Shown piece after piece: positions 34,198-43,426 of a DNA stretch of 64,000 nt. Positions within the stretch are counted from its first letter, which is position 1; every line of letters starts with the position of its first letter. The stretch covers positions 310,001-374,000 of the forward strand of contig NZ_JBITIH010000002.1 in NCBI RefSeq assembly GCF_044458865.1, read 5' to 3'. This DNA is from Micromonospora_G sp044458865. GTDB taxonomy: Bacteria; Actinomycetota; Actinomycetes; Mycobacteriales; Micromonosporaceae. Both the position numbers and the translations under genes were made by a program. Below the pieces are notes generated by a model that saw nothing but the letters and a program-made list of their open reading frames with translations, ran no database searches and was not told where the DNA came from.

Positions 34198-35061
34198 ATG
34201 ACGGAGAAGCCACAAGCCGCCGACCCGGAGACCACCGGGTCGGCGCCGGGTGGCTCCGGCCCGGGTGAGGAGCAGGCCGCCGAGCGGGTCGTCATCCGGA
34301 ACAATCGGAAGATCACCCAGCCCGACGGTGACAGCGGCCCGGCAGCCGGCGTAACCGCCGACGAGCCCGGCCCCGTCGACGCCGGGGAACCGGCCGACGA
34401 GGCCGATCTGGACGACCCGACCGGTGACGACGAGTCGACGGACGAGTCGGAACAGTCGGACACCCCGATCCTGGACGAGCTGGTCGAGGAAGCCGAGGTC
34501 GAGGTCGAACTCGCCGACGGCAAGGCCCGTGGCCCGAAGCTCGACCAACCGACCGGCCCCGAGGGAGCCGTGGTGGACTCGCCGGCCAAGCCGGTGAGCG
34601 GGGCCCCCGTCGAGGCGAGCCCGCTCGGCGCCGAACTGGAGGCGCTCCGGGCCGAGCTGGACGAGCGGACCAAGGATCTCCAGCGGGTCTCGGCGGAGTA
34701 CGCCAACTACCGCAAGCGGGTCGACCGGGACCGGGGAGTGGCGGCCGAACAGACCATGGGTTCGGTGCTGACGGCGCTGCTGCCCGTACTGGACGACCTG
34801 GACCGGGCACGTGAGCACGGCGACCTGGTCGGACCGTTCGGCTCCGTCGCCGATCAGCTCAACGGGGCGTTGACCCGGTTCGGCCTGACTGCGTTCGGGG
34901 AGAAGGGCGACCCGTTCGACCCGACCCGGCACGAGGCGGTGGCGCACCAGACCTCGGCCGAGGTCACCGAGCCCACCTGCGTCGATGTGATGCGCCGGGG
35001 ATACCAGCTCGGCGAACGGCTGCTGCGGCCCGCGCTCGTGGCCGTCGCGGATCCGGAGTAG
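34198..35061 (+). CDS. grpE: Nucleotide exchange factor GrpE
   Basis: 287 residues, longer than the usual 180-220 because of an acidic, Pro/Glu/Asp-rich N-terminal region of about 140 residues. The conserved part starts near ELEALRAELDERTKDLQRVS (long coiled-coil helix), followed by YANYRKRVDRDRGVAAEQ, LLPVLDDLDRAREHGDL and the beta domain FDPTRHEAVAHQT. It releases ADP from DnaK. ATG 34198 has GAGGAG 6 bases upstream. The 161-base gap after dnaK holds no terminator, consistent with one transcript. Confidence 0.93.
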   Translation: MTEKPQAADPETTGSAPGGSGPGEEQAAERVVIRNNRKITQPDGDSGPAAGVTADEPGPVDAGEPADEADLDDPTGDDESTDESEQSDTPILDELVEEAEVEVELADGKARGPKLDQPTGPEGAVVDSPAKPVSGAPVEASPLGAELEALRAELDERTKDLQRVSAEYANYRKRVDRDRGVAAEQTMGSVLTALLPVLDDLDRAREHGDLVGPFGSVADQLNGALTRFGLTAFGEKGDPFDPTRHEAVAHQTSAEVTEPTCVDVMRRGYQLGERLLRPALVAVADPE

Positions 35062-35156
35062 TTGAAATCGACTGTCATGATCGGGGCGTGCCGGAGCCGC
35101 TACACGGCGGGTGAGGTACGCCCCGATCACGACATCAGGGAGGGGGTGGACGACTG

Positions 35157-36353
35157 ATGAGTTCCAAGGACTGGCTGGAGAAGGACTTCTACGCCGTACT
35201 GGGTGTGGGCAAGTCCGCCTCCTCTGACGAGATCAAGAAGGTGTACCGGAAGCTGGCCCGGGAGTCCCACCCGGACCACAACCCGGGAGACCCGAAGGCG
35301 GAGGAGCGGTTCAAGGCCGTTTCCGAGGCGTACCACGTCCTTTCCGACGAGCGGAAGCGTCGCGAGTACGACGAGATGCGGTCGCTCTTCGGCTCGGGCG
35401 CGTTCCGGCGCAATGCCCGCGCGGGTGGTCAGCCCGGTCCGGGCGGTTACCCGTTCGACGTTTCCGACCTGTTCGGCAACGCCGGTCAGGCCGGCGGTGC
35501 CGGTGATCGTCGGTTCGGCGGTGCCGGTTTCTCCGACCTGTTCAGCTCGATCTTCTCCGGGGGCGGCGGCGCCGCCCCCGGTGCCCGTGGCCCGGCACGC
35601 GGGCGTGACGTCGAGGCCGAGGTGGCGCTCGACTTCAACGACGCCGTACGCGGGGTGACCCTGCCGCTCACCCTGCGGGCGCCGGGTGTCTGCGACACCT
35701 GCCACGGTGACGGCGCCAAGCCCGGCACCCAGCCGCGTGCCTGCCCGCAGTGTCACGGAGCCGGCGTGGTCACCCGCAACCAGGGCTCGTTCAGCTTCTC
35801 CGAGCCGTGCCGCGAGTGCCAGGGCGTCGGCACGGTGGTGGAGGAGAAGTGCCCGGAGTGCCTGGGCACCGGCGGGGTGACCAAGACCCGCACGCTCAAC
35901 GTACGGTTCCCCGCCGGGGTCGCGGACGGCCAGCGGATCCGGCTCGCCGGCCGGGGTGAACCGGGCGAGCGCGGCGGCTTGGCCGGCGACCTGTACGTCC
36001 TGGTCAAGGTTCGTGGCGACGACCTCTTCGGGCGCAGCGGCGACGACCTGACCCTGACCGTGCCGATCACCTTCGCCGAGGCGGCGCTCGGCACCGACCT
36101 GCGGTTGCCGACCATGGACGGAGCGGTGACCCTGCGGGTGCCGCCCGGTACGCCCAGCGGCCGGATTCTGCGTGCGCGGGGCAAGGGAGTGGTCCGCCGC
36201 GATGGCCAGCAGGGCGACCTGTTGGTGACCGTGGAGGTGGTGGTGCCGTCGCAGCTCTCCCCGGAGGCGCGCGAGGCACTGGAGATGTTCGCCAAGCAGA
36301 GTTCGCCGGCTGCGCGGGAACATCTTGACGCTCGGGTGCGTCGGGTTAGTTAG
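35157..36353 (+). CDS. dnaJ: Co-chaperone DnaJ
   Basis: 398 residues. The J domain (about 9-75) has the HPD motif in ARESHPDHNPGDPKAEERF. A Gly/Phe-rich region (about 85-145) follows. The zinc domain then has four C-x-x-C-x-G-x-G repeats: CDTCHGDG, CPQCHGAG, CRECQGVG, CPECLGTG. The C-terminal peptide-binding domains complete a type I DnaJ. It delivers substrates to DnaK and stimulates its ATPase. Start ATG 35157 follows AGGGGG at good spacing. hspR begins 27 bases after its stop. Confidence 0.96.
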   Translation: MSSKDWLEKDFYAVLGVGKSASSDEIKKVYRKLARESHPDHNPGDPKAEERFKAVSEAYHVLSDERKRREYDEMRSLFGSGAFRRNARAGGQPGPGGYPFDVSDLFGNAGQAGGAGDRRFGGAGFSDLFSSIFSGGGGAAPGARGPARGRDVEAEVALDFNDAVRGVTLPLTLRAPGVCDTCHGDGAKPGTQPRACPQCHGAGVVTRNQGSFSFSEPCRECQGVGTVVEEKCPECLGTGGVTKTRTLNVRFPAGVADGQRIRLAGRGEPGERGGLAGDLYVLVKVRGDDLFGRSGDDLTLTVPITFAEAALGTDLRLPTMDGAVTLRVPPGTPSGRILRARGKGVVRRDGQQGDLLVTVEVVVPSQLSPEAREALEMFAKQSSPAAREHLDARVRRVS

Positions 36354-36380
36354 TGGTGACGGAAGCGGAGGTGAGTGGCG

Positions 36381-36821
36381 ATGCCTGAAGAGATCATCAT
36401 CTCGGTCGAGCAGTCGTCCGATGCCAAGGTGCTGATGATTTCGGTAGCGGCCCGGATGGCGGGGATGCACCCACAGACCCTTCGCCAGTACGACCGGATG
36501 GGCCTGGTCCAGCCGGGTCGGGCGGCCGGTGGCGGGCGGCGTTACAGCGCCCGTGACGTCGCCCTCCTCCGTGAGGTGCAGCGGCTCAGCCAGGACGACG
36601 GGGTGAACCTCGCCGGCATCAAGCGGATCATCGGGCTGGAGCAGCTCGTCGACGAGTTGCAGCAGCGGATGGAGCAGATCGAGAGCGAGCTGGAGCACGC
36701 GTACCGCCGGGTCGCGGAGCTGGAGGCGGCGGCTGCCGCCGGTCCGTTCCCCCGCCGCGATCTGGTGCCGACCAACCAGGTGTCGACAGCCCTCGTCGTC
36801 TGGCGCCCGCGCCGCTCGTGA
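36381..36821 (+). CDS. hspR: Heat-shock repressor HspR (MerR family)
   Basis: 146 residues. The N-terminal MerR-type winged helix is clear: MISVAARMAGMHPQTLRQYD, GLVQPGRAAGGGRRYSARDV, then a dimerisation helix with LQQRMEQIESELEHAYRRV. It represses dnaK and clpB by binding HAIR sites, with DnaK as co-repressor, as known for Streptomyces and Mycobacterium HspR. As last gene of its own target operon it forms a feedback loop. ATG 36381 is chosen over GTG 36375 since GGAGGTGAG is better spaced to it. The hairpin at 36857 ends the operon. Confidence 0.94.
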   Translation: MPEEIIISVEQSSDAKVLMISVAARMAGMHPQTLRQYDRMGLVQPGRAAGGGRRYSARDVALLREVQRLSQDDGVNLAGIKRIIGLEQLVDELQQRMEQIESELEHAYRRVAELEAAAAAGPFPRRDLVPTNQVSTALVVWRPRRS

Positions 36822-36856
36822 GGCGTCGCCCGTGAAGCATCCGACCGAAAGACCTG

Positions 36857-36891
36857 AACGCCCCGCATTCCCGCCCGGGATGCGGGGCGTT
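36857..36891 (+). terminator. 12-bp hairpin closing the dnaK operon
   Basis: AACGCCCCGCAT (36857-36868) pairs perfectly with ATGCGGGGCGTT (36880-36891) around an 11-base loop, 36 bases after the hspR stop. Confidence 0.8.
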
Positions 36892-36983
36892 GGCCTAGTT
36901 TGGGACTGCCGGTCCGGGTCGGGATTCACGGGGGGTCCCGATCCGGACCGGGTCAGCGGGAGGCGGCCGGACCTGCCCGAAGG

Positions 36984-38078
36984 ATGATCCGTAAGGTCGT
37001 CGGTGTGATCGTGCGATTCGATGTCCGGACGCGGGGCGGGTTCCACCGGCCGGACAGCCGGCGGGTGGCGGACCGCCGGGCGGGATGGTCACGCCGGAGC
37101 CTGACAGTCATGGTCGGCCTGATGCTGGCGGTGTTGTCGGTCGCAGGCTGTGGTGGCGGCGGCGGTGAGGTCGTTGGCGGTGATGTTGGCGGGTGGGTTT
37201 CCCCGGGCGGTACGTCTGGAGTTCCCAGCCCCGTACCGGCTCCGGGGGACGGGATGGGCGCGGCCCCCGGAACGACGGGAGCGTCCGCCACGGGTTCGGC
37301 CGGTTGCCGTCCCGCCAACGGGTGGGACTGCACCTGGCAGAAGCGGTTCACCACCGTCACTGACCTGGTGAAGAAGAAGCCGGGATCGCTCGGGATCGAA
37401 CTGCGGGACCGGAAGACCGGTGCCGTGTGGCGGACCGGTCCGACCGACCACCGCTACTGGACCGGGTCGACCATCAAGCTCGCCATGGTCACCAGCGTGC
37501 TGGAACGCGCTCGTTCGGGCGAGGTGACGCTCACCGACGACGATCGGAAGAAGGTCGCCGACATGCTGGCGTTCTCGTCGGACGAGGCGGCGGACGCGAT
37601 CTGGAAGAAGTTCGGCCGGGACGCGATGGTCGGACGGTTCACCAGCCGGTACGGGATGTCGAAACTCGCCTTCGCCGGGTCCTCCCGCTACTGGGGGTTC
37701 ATGAAGTGCACCCCGACCGACCTGGCGGCGCTGATGTCGTACGTGCTGAAGACGCTCGACCCGGAGGATCGGTCGTACCTGGTCGGTGCGATGCGGGACA
37801 CCGACTCGATCCAGCACTGGGGAGTGTGGGCCGCCGGTGCCAACCAGCAGCCGGGCAACAAGAACGGCTGGTCGGTCGAGACCGACAACGGCAAGGATCA
37901 TTGGCTCACCAGTTCGGTCGGGTTCGTCGGTCCGGACCAGCGCTACGTTCTCGCGATGATGTACGACATGCCCGCTGGCCAGGACTCCCTGAAGCTCGGC
38001 GGCCAGACGCTCAGTGACATCGCGGCGGTGCTGTTCGGGGCGAAGACCCCGGCCCAGGTCGTGGTACGTCCAAGCTGA
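36984..38078 (+). CDS. Lipoprotein with class A beta-lactamase-like fold
   Basis: 364 residues from ATG 36984; GTG 37005 is equally plausible. A basic N-terminus, hydrophobic core and lipobox (MLAVLSVAGC) indicate a surface lipoprotein, followed by a Gly/Pro/Ser linker. The catalytic-domain signature is YWTGSTIKLAMVTS, giving S-x-x-K at about residue 172, then FSSDEAADAIW in the S-D-N position (here S-D-E) and KNGWSVE in the K-T-G position. The altered second and third motifs suggest a serine hydrolase or penicillin-binding relative rather than an efficient antibiotic-inactivating lactamase. It is downstream of the heat-shock terminator and stands alone. Confidence 0.75.
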   Translation: MIRKVVGVIVRFDVRTRGGFHRPDSRRVADRRAGWSRRSLTVMVGLMLAVLSVAGCGGGGGEVVGGDVGGWVSPGGTSGVPSPVPAPGDGMGAAPGTTGASATGSAGCRPANGWDCTWQKRFTTVTDLVKKKPGSLGIELRDRKTGAVWRTGPTDHRYWTGSTIKLAMVTSVLERARSGEVTLTDDDRKKVADMLAFSSDEAADAIWKKFGRDAMVGRFTSRYGMSKLAFAGSSRYWGFMKCTPTDLAALMSYVLKTLDPEDRSYLVGAMRDTDSIQHWGVWAAGANQQPGNKNGWSVETDNGKDHWLTSSVGFVGPDQRYVLAMMYDMPAGQDSLKLGGQTLSDIAAVLFGAKTPAQVVVRPS

Positions 38079-38239
38079 CGCTCGCTACCCGTGGCGTCGT
38101 ACGGGCACCCAGCCGAGGAACCGTTCGCAGAGGACGCGGGAGTCCGGTGGGGCACCCAGCTCGGGATCGATGGATGTGACCGGCGCCCGGTGGCGGAAGT
38201 CGACCGAGATTGGTGCGGGCGTTGTCGTGTGTGCTGCTC

Positions 38240-38671
38240 TCAGCCGAGGCGGCGGCCCTGGCGGACCAGGCCACCCTCGCACCACTCGTGGTAGTTGAAG
38301 AGTTCCGGCCTGGCCAGCAGCACGCGACTGTTGTGCGCCCACACCTGCATCGGTTCGTCGCCGTTCTGCTCGGCCTGTTCGACGAGCTTGCGCAGTCGCC
38401 GCTTCGGGTGGGCCCGGAACTTGGTCCGGATGCCGTCGGCGGCGTAGATGTAGAGGCAGTGCAGCGCGAACCGGCGGGCCGGGCAGGAACGGTCCATCGC
38501 CAGCTCGAAGAGGGTGGTGATGAGCCGGTCACCGGAGACCAGCAGGTCCCAGTCCTGTGGCATGGATTGCAGCGGCACCGAGTCCGGTTGGTAGGCCCAG
38601 GCGCGCAACTCGGCCGGAGTCGGGTCGACCGGGTTGGAGAAGCCTTGGAACGCGGTCTCTTGCACGCTCAC
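38240..38671 (-). CDS. Conserved hypothetical protein, 143 aa
   Basis: A cytosolic protein with no membrane span. The GTG start at 38671 gives MSVQETAFQGFSNPVDPTP, then Trp-rich AELRAWAYQPDSVPLQSMPQ, a helical centre (LCLYIYAADGI-type stretch) and a basic HPKRRLRKLVEQAEQNGD segment ending with an aromatic NYHEWCEGGL. I do not know the family. The composition and length resemble conserved actinobacterial proteins of unknown function. It is convergent with the lipoprotein gene and lies 171 bases from the antiporter gene. Confidence 0.6.
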   Translation of the reverse strand: MSVQETAFQGFSNPVDPTPAELRAWAYQPDSVPLQSMPQDWDLLVSGDRLITTLFELAMDRSCPARRFALHCLYIYAADGIRTKFRAHPKRRLRKLVEQAEQNGDEPMQVWAHNSRVLLARPELFNYHEWCEGGLVRQGRRLG

Positions 38672-38842
38672 CCGGCGACCTTCCGCTCGCGAGCACGGGA
38701 CATCCGCAGCATCCCGTGCACACCACCAACCTGCTGCGGCGACACGGTAGCGTGCCGCCGCCGATCTGGGGAAGAACCCTGACGTGCCATTTCATCAAGC
38801 CGTTACGTCGAAAGTACGCAGAGTCCCCCGTGCTGGGATGAT

Positions 38843-40054
38843 TCAGTCCGTAACGGGTGCCGGATTCATCGCCGCCGACTGTGCCTTGCGGCGCAGCCAG
38901 TCCTTGAACCAGCGCATGTCCGGCAACCGGGCCAGCATCGGTCCGGTGACCACGGTGATCAGGACGTACGCCGTCGCGAGCGGGGCCAACTGCGGTTCGA
39001 TCGCCACACCGGCCGAGGTGACCGCCAGTCCGGCGATGACGATCGAGAACTCGCCGCGTGGCACCAGTGCGAGCCCCGTACGCCAGCGACCCGGTAGGGC
39101 GATCCCGACCCGGCGGGCGGCCAGGTAGCCGGTGAGCACCTTGGTGCCCATCGTCACGATCGCCAGGCCCAGGGCCGGGAGCAGCACCGGTGGCATGTCG
39201 GCCGGATCGGTGGCGAGTCCGAAGAAGACGAAGAAGACGGCGGCGAAGAGGTCCCGCAGCGGTGAGAGCAGTTGGGTCGCGTGGTGGGCCACCGGCCCGG
39301 AGAGCGCGATGCCGACGAGGAACGCGCCGACTGCCGCCGAAACCTTCAGCCCGGCCGCGAGTCCGGCCACCAGCAGGGTCAACCCGAGTACGCCGAGCAG
39401 CAGCGCCTCCGGATCCTGGGGCGCGAACATGCGCGAGATGATGTGCCCGTACCGGATTGCCACCACCAGCACCACGACGACGGTGGCGACCGCGATAACC
39501 AGCGCCTGGGCGCCGCCGAGCAGCCCGATCCCGGCCAGCAGCGCGGTGACCAGCGGCAGGTAGAGCGCCATCGCGAGGTCTTCGATCACCAGGATCGACA
39601 GGATCACCGGGGTTTCCCGGTTACCGAGCCGGCCGAGGTCGGCCAGGACCTTGGCGATCACGCCGGACGAGGAGACCCAGGTGATGCCGGCGAGCACCAC
39701 GGCGGCGAGCCAGCCCCAACCGAGCAGGAGCGCGAAGGCCGCCCCGGGCAGCGCGTTGAGCAGCCCGTCGATCAGTCCGGCTGGAGCGGCGGCACGCAGG
39801 TTGCCGACGAGTTCGCTGGCGGTGTATTCCAACCCCAGCATGACCAGCAGCAGGATCACGCCGATCTCGGCGCCGACGGCGAAGAACTCCTCGCTGGCCG
39901 AGAGGGGCACGATGCCGCCGTGGCCGAAGGCCAGGCCGGCCAGGAGGTAGAGCGGAATCGGAGAGAGACCGATCCGCCGGCTGAGTCGACCGAGCAGGCC
40001 GAGCCCGAGCAGCAGTGCGCCGACTTCGATGAGCAGGACGGTCTGATCGTGCAT
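38843..40054 (-). CDS. CPA2-family cation/proton antiporter
   Basis: 403 residues, about 12 membrane spans, no cytosolic TrkA-N domain. CPA2 landmarks: GLARRIGLSPIPLYLLAGL-like start, LGLEYTASELVGNLRAA, VSSSGVIAKVLADLGRL, LVIEDLAMALYLPL (Asp in the ion path) and VPRGEFSIVIAGLA. It exchanges a monovalent cation for protons; by analogy with KhtU it may be a K+/H+ antiporter. ATG 40054 lies 4 bases after the stop of the regulatory subunit gene, so the pair is co-translated. A basic C-terminal tail (WLRRKAQS) is cytoplasmic. Confidence 0.87.
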   Translation of the reverse strand: MHDQTVLLIEVGALLLGLGLLGRLSRRIGLSPIPLYLLAGLAFGHGGIVPLSASEEFFAVGAEIGVILLLVMLGLEYTASELVGNLRAAAPAGLIDGLLNALPGAAFALLLGWGWLAAVVLAGITWVSSSGVIAKVLADLGRLGNRETPVILSILVIEDLAMALYLPLVTALLAGIGLLGGAQALVIAVATVVVVLVVAIRYGHIISRMFAPQDPEALLLGVLGLTLLVAGLAAGLKVSAAVGAFLVGIALSGPVAHHATQLLSPLRDLFAAVFFVFFGLATDPADMPPVLLPALGLAIVTMGTKVLTGYLAARRVGIALPGRWRTGLALVPRGEFSIVIAGLAVTSAGVAIEPQLAPLATAYVLITVVTGPMLARLPDMRWFKDWLRRKAQSAAMNPAPVTD

Positions 40055-40058
40055 TCGC

Positions 40059-40559
40059 TCAGCCGTCCGGATCGCCGTCGGCGAGGATCGCGGTGACGCC
40101 GTCGAGGCCCTTGCGGGTCCCGACCACGACCACCACGTCGCCGGCTTCGAAGCGGAACGAGGGGTCCGGGGAGGCGATGACCTCACGCTCGCGCAGCACT
40201 GCCACGATCGAGGCGCTGGTCCGGGTGCGAGCCTTGGTGTCGCCCAGTCGACGCCCGACAAACGGTGACCCCGCCGGAATGGAGATTTGCTCGGTGAGCA
40301 GGCCGGCGGCCTGCTGCCGCAGTCCGGAGAGCTGACCCAGCATCAGCGAGGCGCCGAGGATGTCGGCCAGTGCCTCCGCCTCGTCGTCGGTCAGCGGGAT
40401 GTCCGCGGTGCAGGCATCGGGGTCGTCCCGGTCGTAGAAGACCAGGTCACGTCGGCCATTGCGGTGGGTGACCACACCTAACCGGCGGCCGGACGTGGTC
40501 ACCATGTCGTGACGCACGCCGATCCCGGGGAGGGCGGTCTGTTCTACGCGTACTCGCAC
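40059..40559 (-). CDS. TrkA-C (RCK_C) regulatory subunit of the antiporter
   Basis: 166 residues from GTG 40559, where the family N-terminus VRVEQTALPGIGVRHDMV begins. The N-terminal 75 residues form a small domain (GRRLGVVTHRNGRRDLVFYD), and the C-terminal TrkA_C domain contains GSPFVGRRLGDTKART and EAGDVVVVVGTRKGLDGV. Relatives such as KhtT bind c-di-AMP or sense pH and gate the partner antiporter; whether this protein binds c-di-AMP cannot be read from sequence. It is followed 4 bases later by the antiporter gene. Its upstream region is shared with divergent clpB. Confidence 0.85.
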   Translation of the reverse strand: MRVRVEQTALPGIGVRHDMVTTSGRRLGVVTHRNGRRDLVFYDRDDPDACTADIPLTDDEAEALADILGASLMLGQLSGLRQQAAGLLTEQISIPAGSPFVGRRLGDTKARTRTSASIVAVLREREVIASPDPSFRFEAGDVVVVVGTRKGLDGVTAILADGDPDG

Positions 40560-40675
40560 GGGCGCAACGGTACCGTGTGCCGGCTCACGCTGCCCGAGGA
40601 GCATCGGCGTGCTGATCAGGGGCGGTGTCGGTCCGGTGGTACGGCATGAGAAGTGATCGGCGTCACAGCGTAGAG

Positions 40676-40694
40676 TTGAGCGGAATAGACTCAA
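40676..40694 (+). promoter_or_regulatory. HAIR operator upstream of clpB
   Basis: TTGAGC-GGAATAG-ACTCAA (40676-40694) is a HAIR-type inverted repeat with 7-base spacing; the flanks extend the symmetry (GAGTTGAG and CTCAACTC overlapping its ends). It lies 46 bases before the clpB ATG. HspR binding here would place clpB in the same regulon as dnaK. A clear -35 box was not identified. Confidence 0.82.
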
Positions 40695-40739
40695 CTCTGG
40701 TTGTGTCGTCACCAGTGGACACGCCGATCAGGGGAGCCC

Positions 40740-43331
40740 ATGAACGCCGAACGCCTCACCACGAAGAGCCGCGAAGTCATCACCGGAGCGGTGGCCATCG
40801 CCAACCAGCGCGGACACGCAACCGTCGAACCGTGGCACCTGCTGTTGTCACTGCTGGACACCGGTGGTTCCACCGCCGGTGGCCTGCTGCGCGCCGTCGG
40901 CGCCAACGCGGTGGAGATCCGCCGGGCGGCAGCCCGGGCGGTGGAGAACCTGCCCGCCGCGCGCGGTGCCAGCGTCGCCGAACCCAGTCTCTCCCGCGAG
41001 TTCGCCAACGCGATCGGTGCGGCCGAGCAGATCGCCCGACCCCTGGGCGACGAATACACCTCCACCGAACACCTGCTCGCCGGCCTGGCCCGGGTGGGTG
41101 GGGTGGTGGCACAGGCCCTCAAGACCGCCGGTGCCACCGAGGAGGACCTGGTCGCGGCCTTCCCCGCCGTACGCGGCGGCGACCGCCGGGTGACCAGCGC
41201 CGACCCGGAGCAGACCTACCAGGCCCTGGAGAAGTACGGCGTCGACCTGACCGCCAGCGCCCGCGCCGGCAAGATCGACCCGGTGATCGGGCGCGACTCG
41301 GAGATCCGTCGGGTGATCCAGGTGCTCTCCCGGCGTACCAAGAACAACCCGGTCCTGATCGGTGAACCCGGGGTCGGCAAGACCGCGATCGTCGAGGGAC
41401 TGGCCCAGCGCATCGTCGCCGGTGACGTACCGGAGTCGTTGCGGAACAAGAAGCTGGTCTCGCTCGACCTGGGCGCGATGGTCGCCGGGGCGCAGTACCG
41501 GGGGCAGTTCGAGGAACGCCTCAAGTCGGTGCTGGAGGAGATCAAGGGCTCCGACGGCCAGGTGATCACCTTCCTCGACGAGCTGCACACCGTGGTCGGC
41601 GCCGGTAAGGGCGAGGGCTCGATGGACGCGGGCAACATGCTCAAGCCGATGCTCGCCCGGGGCGAACTGCGCATGGTCGGCGCCACCACCCTGGACGAAT
41701 ACCGCGAGCACATCGAGAAGGACCCGGCACTGGAGCGGCGGTTCCAGCCGGTGCTGGTCGGCGAGCCGACCGTCGAGGACACCATCGGCATCCTCCGTGG
41801 GCTCAAGGAGCGCTACGAGGTGCACCACGGCGTACGGATCACCGACGCCGCACTGGTCGCCGCCGCCACCCTCTCCGACCGGTACATCACCGAACGCTTT
41901 CTGCCGGACAAGGCGATCGATCTGGTCGACGAGTCCGCCTCCCGGCTCCGGATGGAGATCGACTCCCGTCCGGTCGAGGTGGACGAGATCGAGCGGGCGG
42001 TACGGCGGCTGGAGATCGAGGAGATGGCGCTGGCCAAGGAGCCGGACGCCGCCTCGGCCGAGCGCCTGACGCGGCTGCGCAAGGAACTGGCCGACAAGCG
42101 CGAGCAGCTCACCGCGCTCAGCGACCGGTGGCGGCAGGAGAAGGAGCACATCACCCGCCTCTCCACCGCGAAGGAGGAACTGGAACGACTCGGTGGCGAG
42201 GCCGAACGGGCCGAACGCGACGGTGAGTTGGAGCGCGCCGCCGAGCTGCGGTACGGCCGCATCCCCACCATGCAGGGCGAACTGGCCAAGGCGGAGGCCG
42301 AACTCGCCGTCGTCCAGGCCACCGGGGCGATGCTCAAGGAGGAGGTCGGCGCCGACGACATCGCCGCCGTGGTCGCTTCCTGGACCGGCATTCCGGCCGG
42401 GCGGCTCCTCGAAGGCGAGACGGCCAAGCTGCTGCGGATGGAGGACTCACTCGGTGCCCGGGTGGTCGGACAGCCCCAAGCGGTCGCCGCCGTCGCCGAC
42501 GCGGTCCGTCGGGCCCGCGCCGGCGTCGCCGACCCAGACCGGCCCACCGGCAGCTTCCTCTTCCTCGGCCCCACCGGGGTCGGCAAGACGGAGTTGGGCA
42601 AGGCCCTGGCCGAGTTCCTCTTCGACGACGAGCGGGCCATGGTACGCATCGACATGAGCGAGTACGCCGAGAAGCACTCGGTGGCCCGGTTGGTCGGTGC
42701 CCCGCCCGGCTACGTCGGGTACGAGGAGGGCGGTCAGCTCACCGAGGCGGTGCGCCGCCGGCCGTACTCGGTGGTGTTGCTGGACGAGGTGGAGAAGGCC
42801 CACCCGGACGTCTTCGACGTGCTGCTCCAGGTGCTCGACGACGGCCGCCTCACCGACGGGCAGGGGCGTACGGTCGACTTCCGCAACGCGATCCTGATCC
42901 TCACCTCCAACCTCGGCTCGGGGCAGATCACCGACCTGACCCTCTCCGAGGAGCAGCGTCGCGACGCGGTGCTCGCGATGGTCCGTACCCATTTCAAGCC
43001 GGAATTCCTCAACCGGCTCGACGACATCGTGGTCTTCGCGGCCCTGACCGGCGCCGACCTGAGGTCCATCGTGGATATTCAGCTCGACCGGCTGCGTCGG
43101 CGGCTGGCCGACCGGCGGCTCGCCCTGGTCGTCAGCGACCCGGCCCGCGACTGGCTGGCCGACCACGGGTACGACCCGATCTACGGCGCCCGCCCGCTGC
43201 GTCGACTCGTCCAGTCGGCGATCGGCGACCGGCTCGCCCGGTCCCTGCTCGCCGGCGACATCCGCGACGGCGACGTGGTCCGGGTCGACCTGGCCGAGAG
43301 CAAGGACGCGTTGGCGGTCTCCGCAGGCTGA
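40740..43331 (+). CDS. clpB: Disaggregase ClpB
   Basis: 863 residues, full length. The N-terminal substrate domain (1-145) has MNAERLTTKSREVITGAVAI. NBD1 contains Walker A GEPGVGKTAIVEGLAQRIV and Walker B VITFLDELHTVVGAG; the coiled-coil middle domain lies at about 410-525. NBD2 holds FLGPTGVGKTELGKALAEFL and the arginine-finger region LTSNLGSGQ. It extracts polypeptides from aggregates with DnaK-DnaJ-GrpE. ATG 40740 starts the family N-terminus. The HAIR site upstream shows HspR control, as for clpB in Streptomyces. Confidence 0.96.
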   Translation: MNAERLTTKSREVITGAVAIANQRGHATVEPWHLLLSLLDTGGSTAGGLLRAVGANAVEIRRAAARAVENLPAARGASVAEPSLSREFANAIGAAEQIARPLGDEYTSTEHLLAGLARVGGVVAQALKTAGATEEDLVAAFPAVRGGDRRVTSADPEQTYQALEKYGVDLTASARAGKIDPVIGRDSEIRRVIQVLSRRTKNNPVLIGEPGVGKTAIVEGLAQRIVAGDVPESLRNKKLVSLDLGAMVAGAQYRGQFEERLKSVLEEIKGSDGQVITFLDELHTVVGAGKGEGSMDAGNMLKPMLARGELRMVGATTLDEYREHIEKDPALERRFQPVLVGEPTVEDTIGILRGLKERYEVHHGVRITDAALVAAATLSDRYITERFLPDKAIDLVDESASRLRMEIDSRPVEVDEIERAVRRLEIEEMALAKEPDAASAERLTRLRKELADKREQLTALSDRWRQEKEHITRLSTAKEELERLGGEAERAERDGELERAAELRYGRIPTMQGELAKAEAELAVVQATGAMLKEEVGADDIAAVVASWTGIPAGRLLEGETAKLLRMEDSLGARVVGQPQAVAAVADAVRRARAGVADPDRPTGSFLFLGPTGVGKTELGKALAEFLFDDERAMVRIDMSEYAEKHSVARLVGAPPGYVGYEEGGQLTEAVRRRPYSVVLLDEVEKAHPDVFDVLLQVLDDGRLTDGQGRTVDFRNAILILTSNLGSGQITDLTLSEEQRRDAVLAMVRTHFKPEFLNRLDDIVVFAALTGADLRSIVDIQLDRLRRRLADRRLALVVSDPARDWLADHGYDPIYGARPLRRLVQSAIGDRLARSLLAGDIRDGDVVRVDLAESKDALAVSAG

Positions 43332-43340
43332 CCAGCCAGG

Positions 43341-43388
43341 ATCCCGGTGGTTGCACCGTCGCACAGGGCGGTGGGCAACCACCGGGAT
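43341..43388 (+). terminator. 14-bp hairpin after clpB
   Basis: ATCCCGGTGGTTGC (43341-43354) pairs perfectly with GCAACCACCGGGAT (43375-43388), starting 10 bases after the stop. Confidence 0.78.
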
Positions 43389-43426
43389 TCGGGTTCGTAA
43401 GGCCCCGATTGGGGCACAATCGGAAC

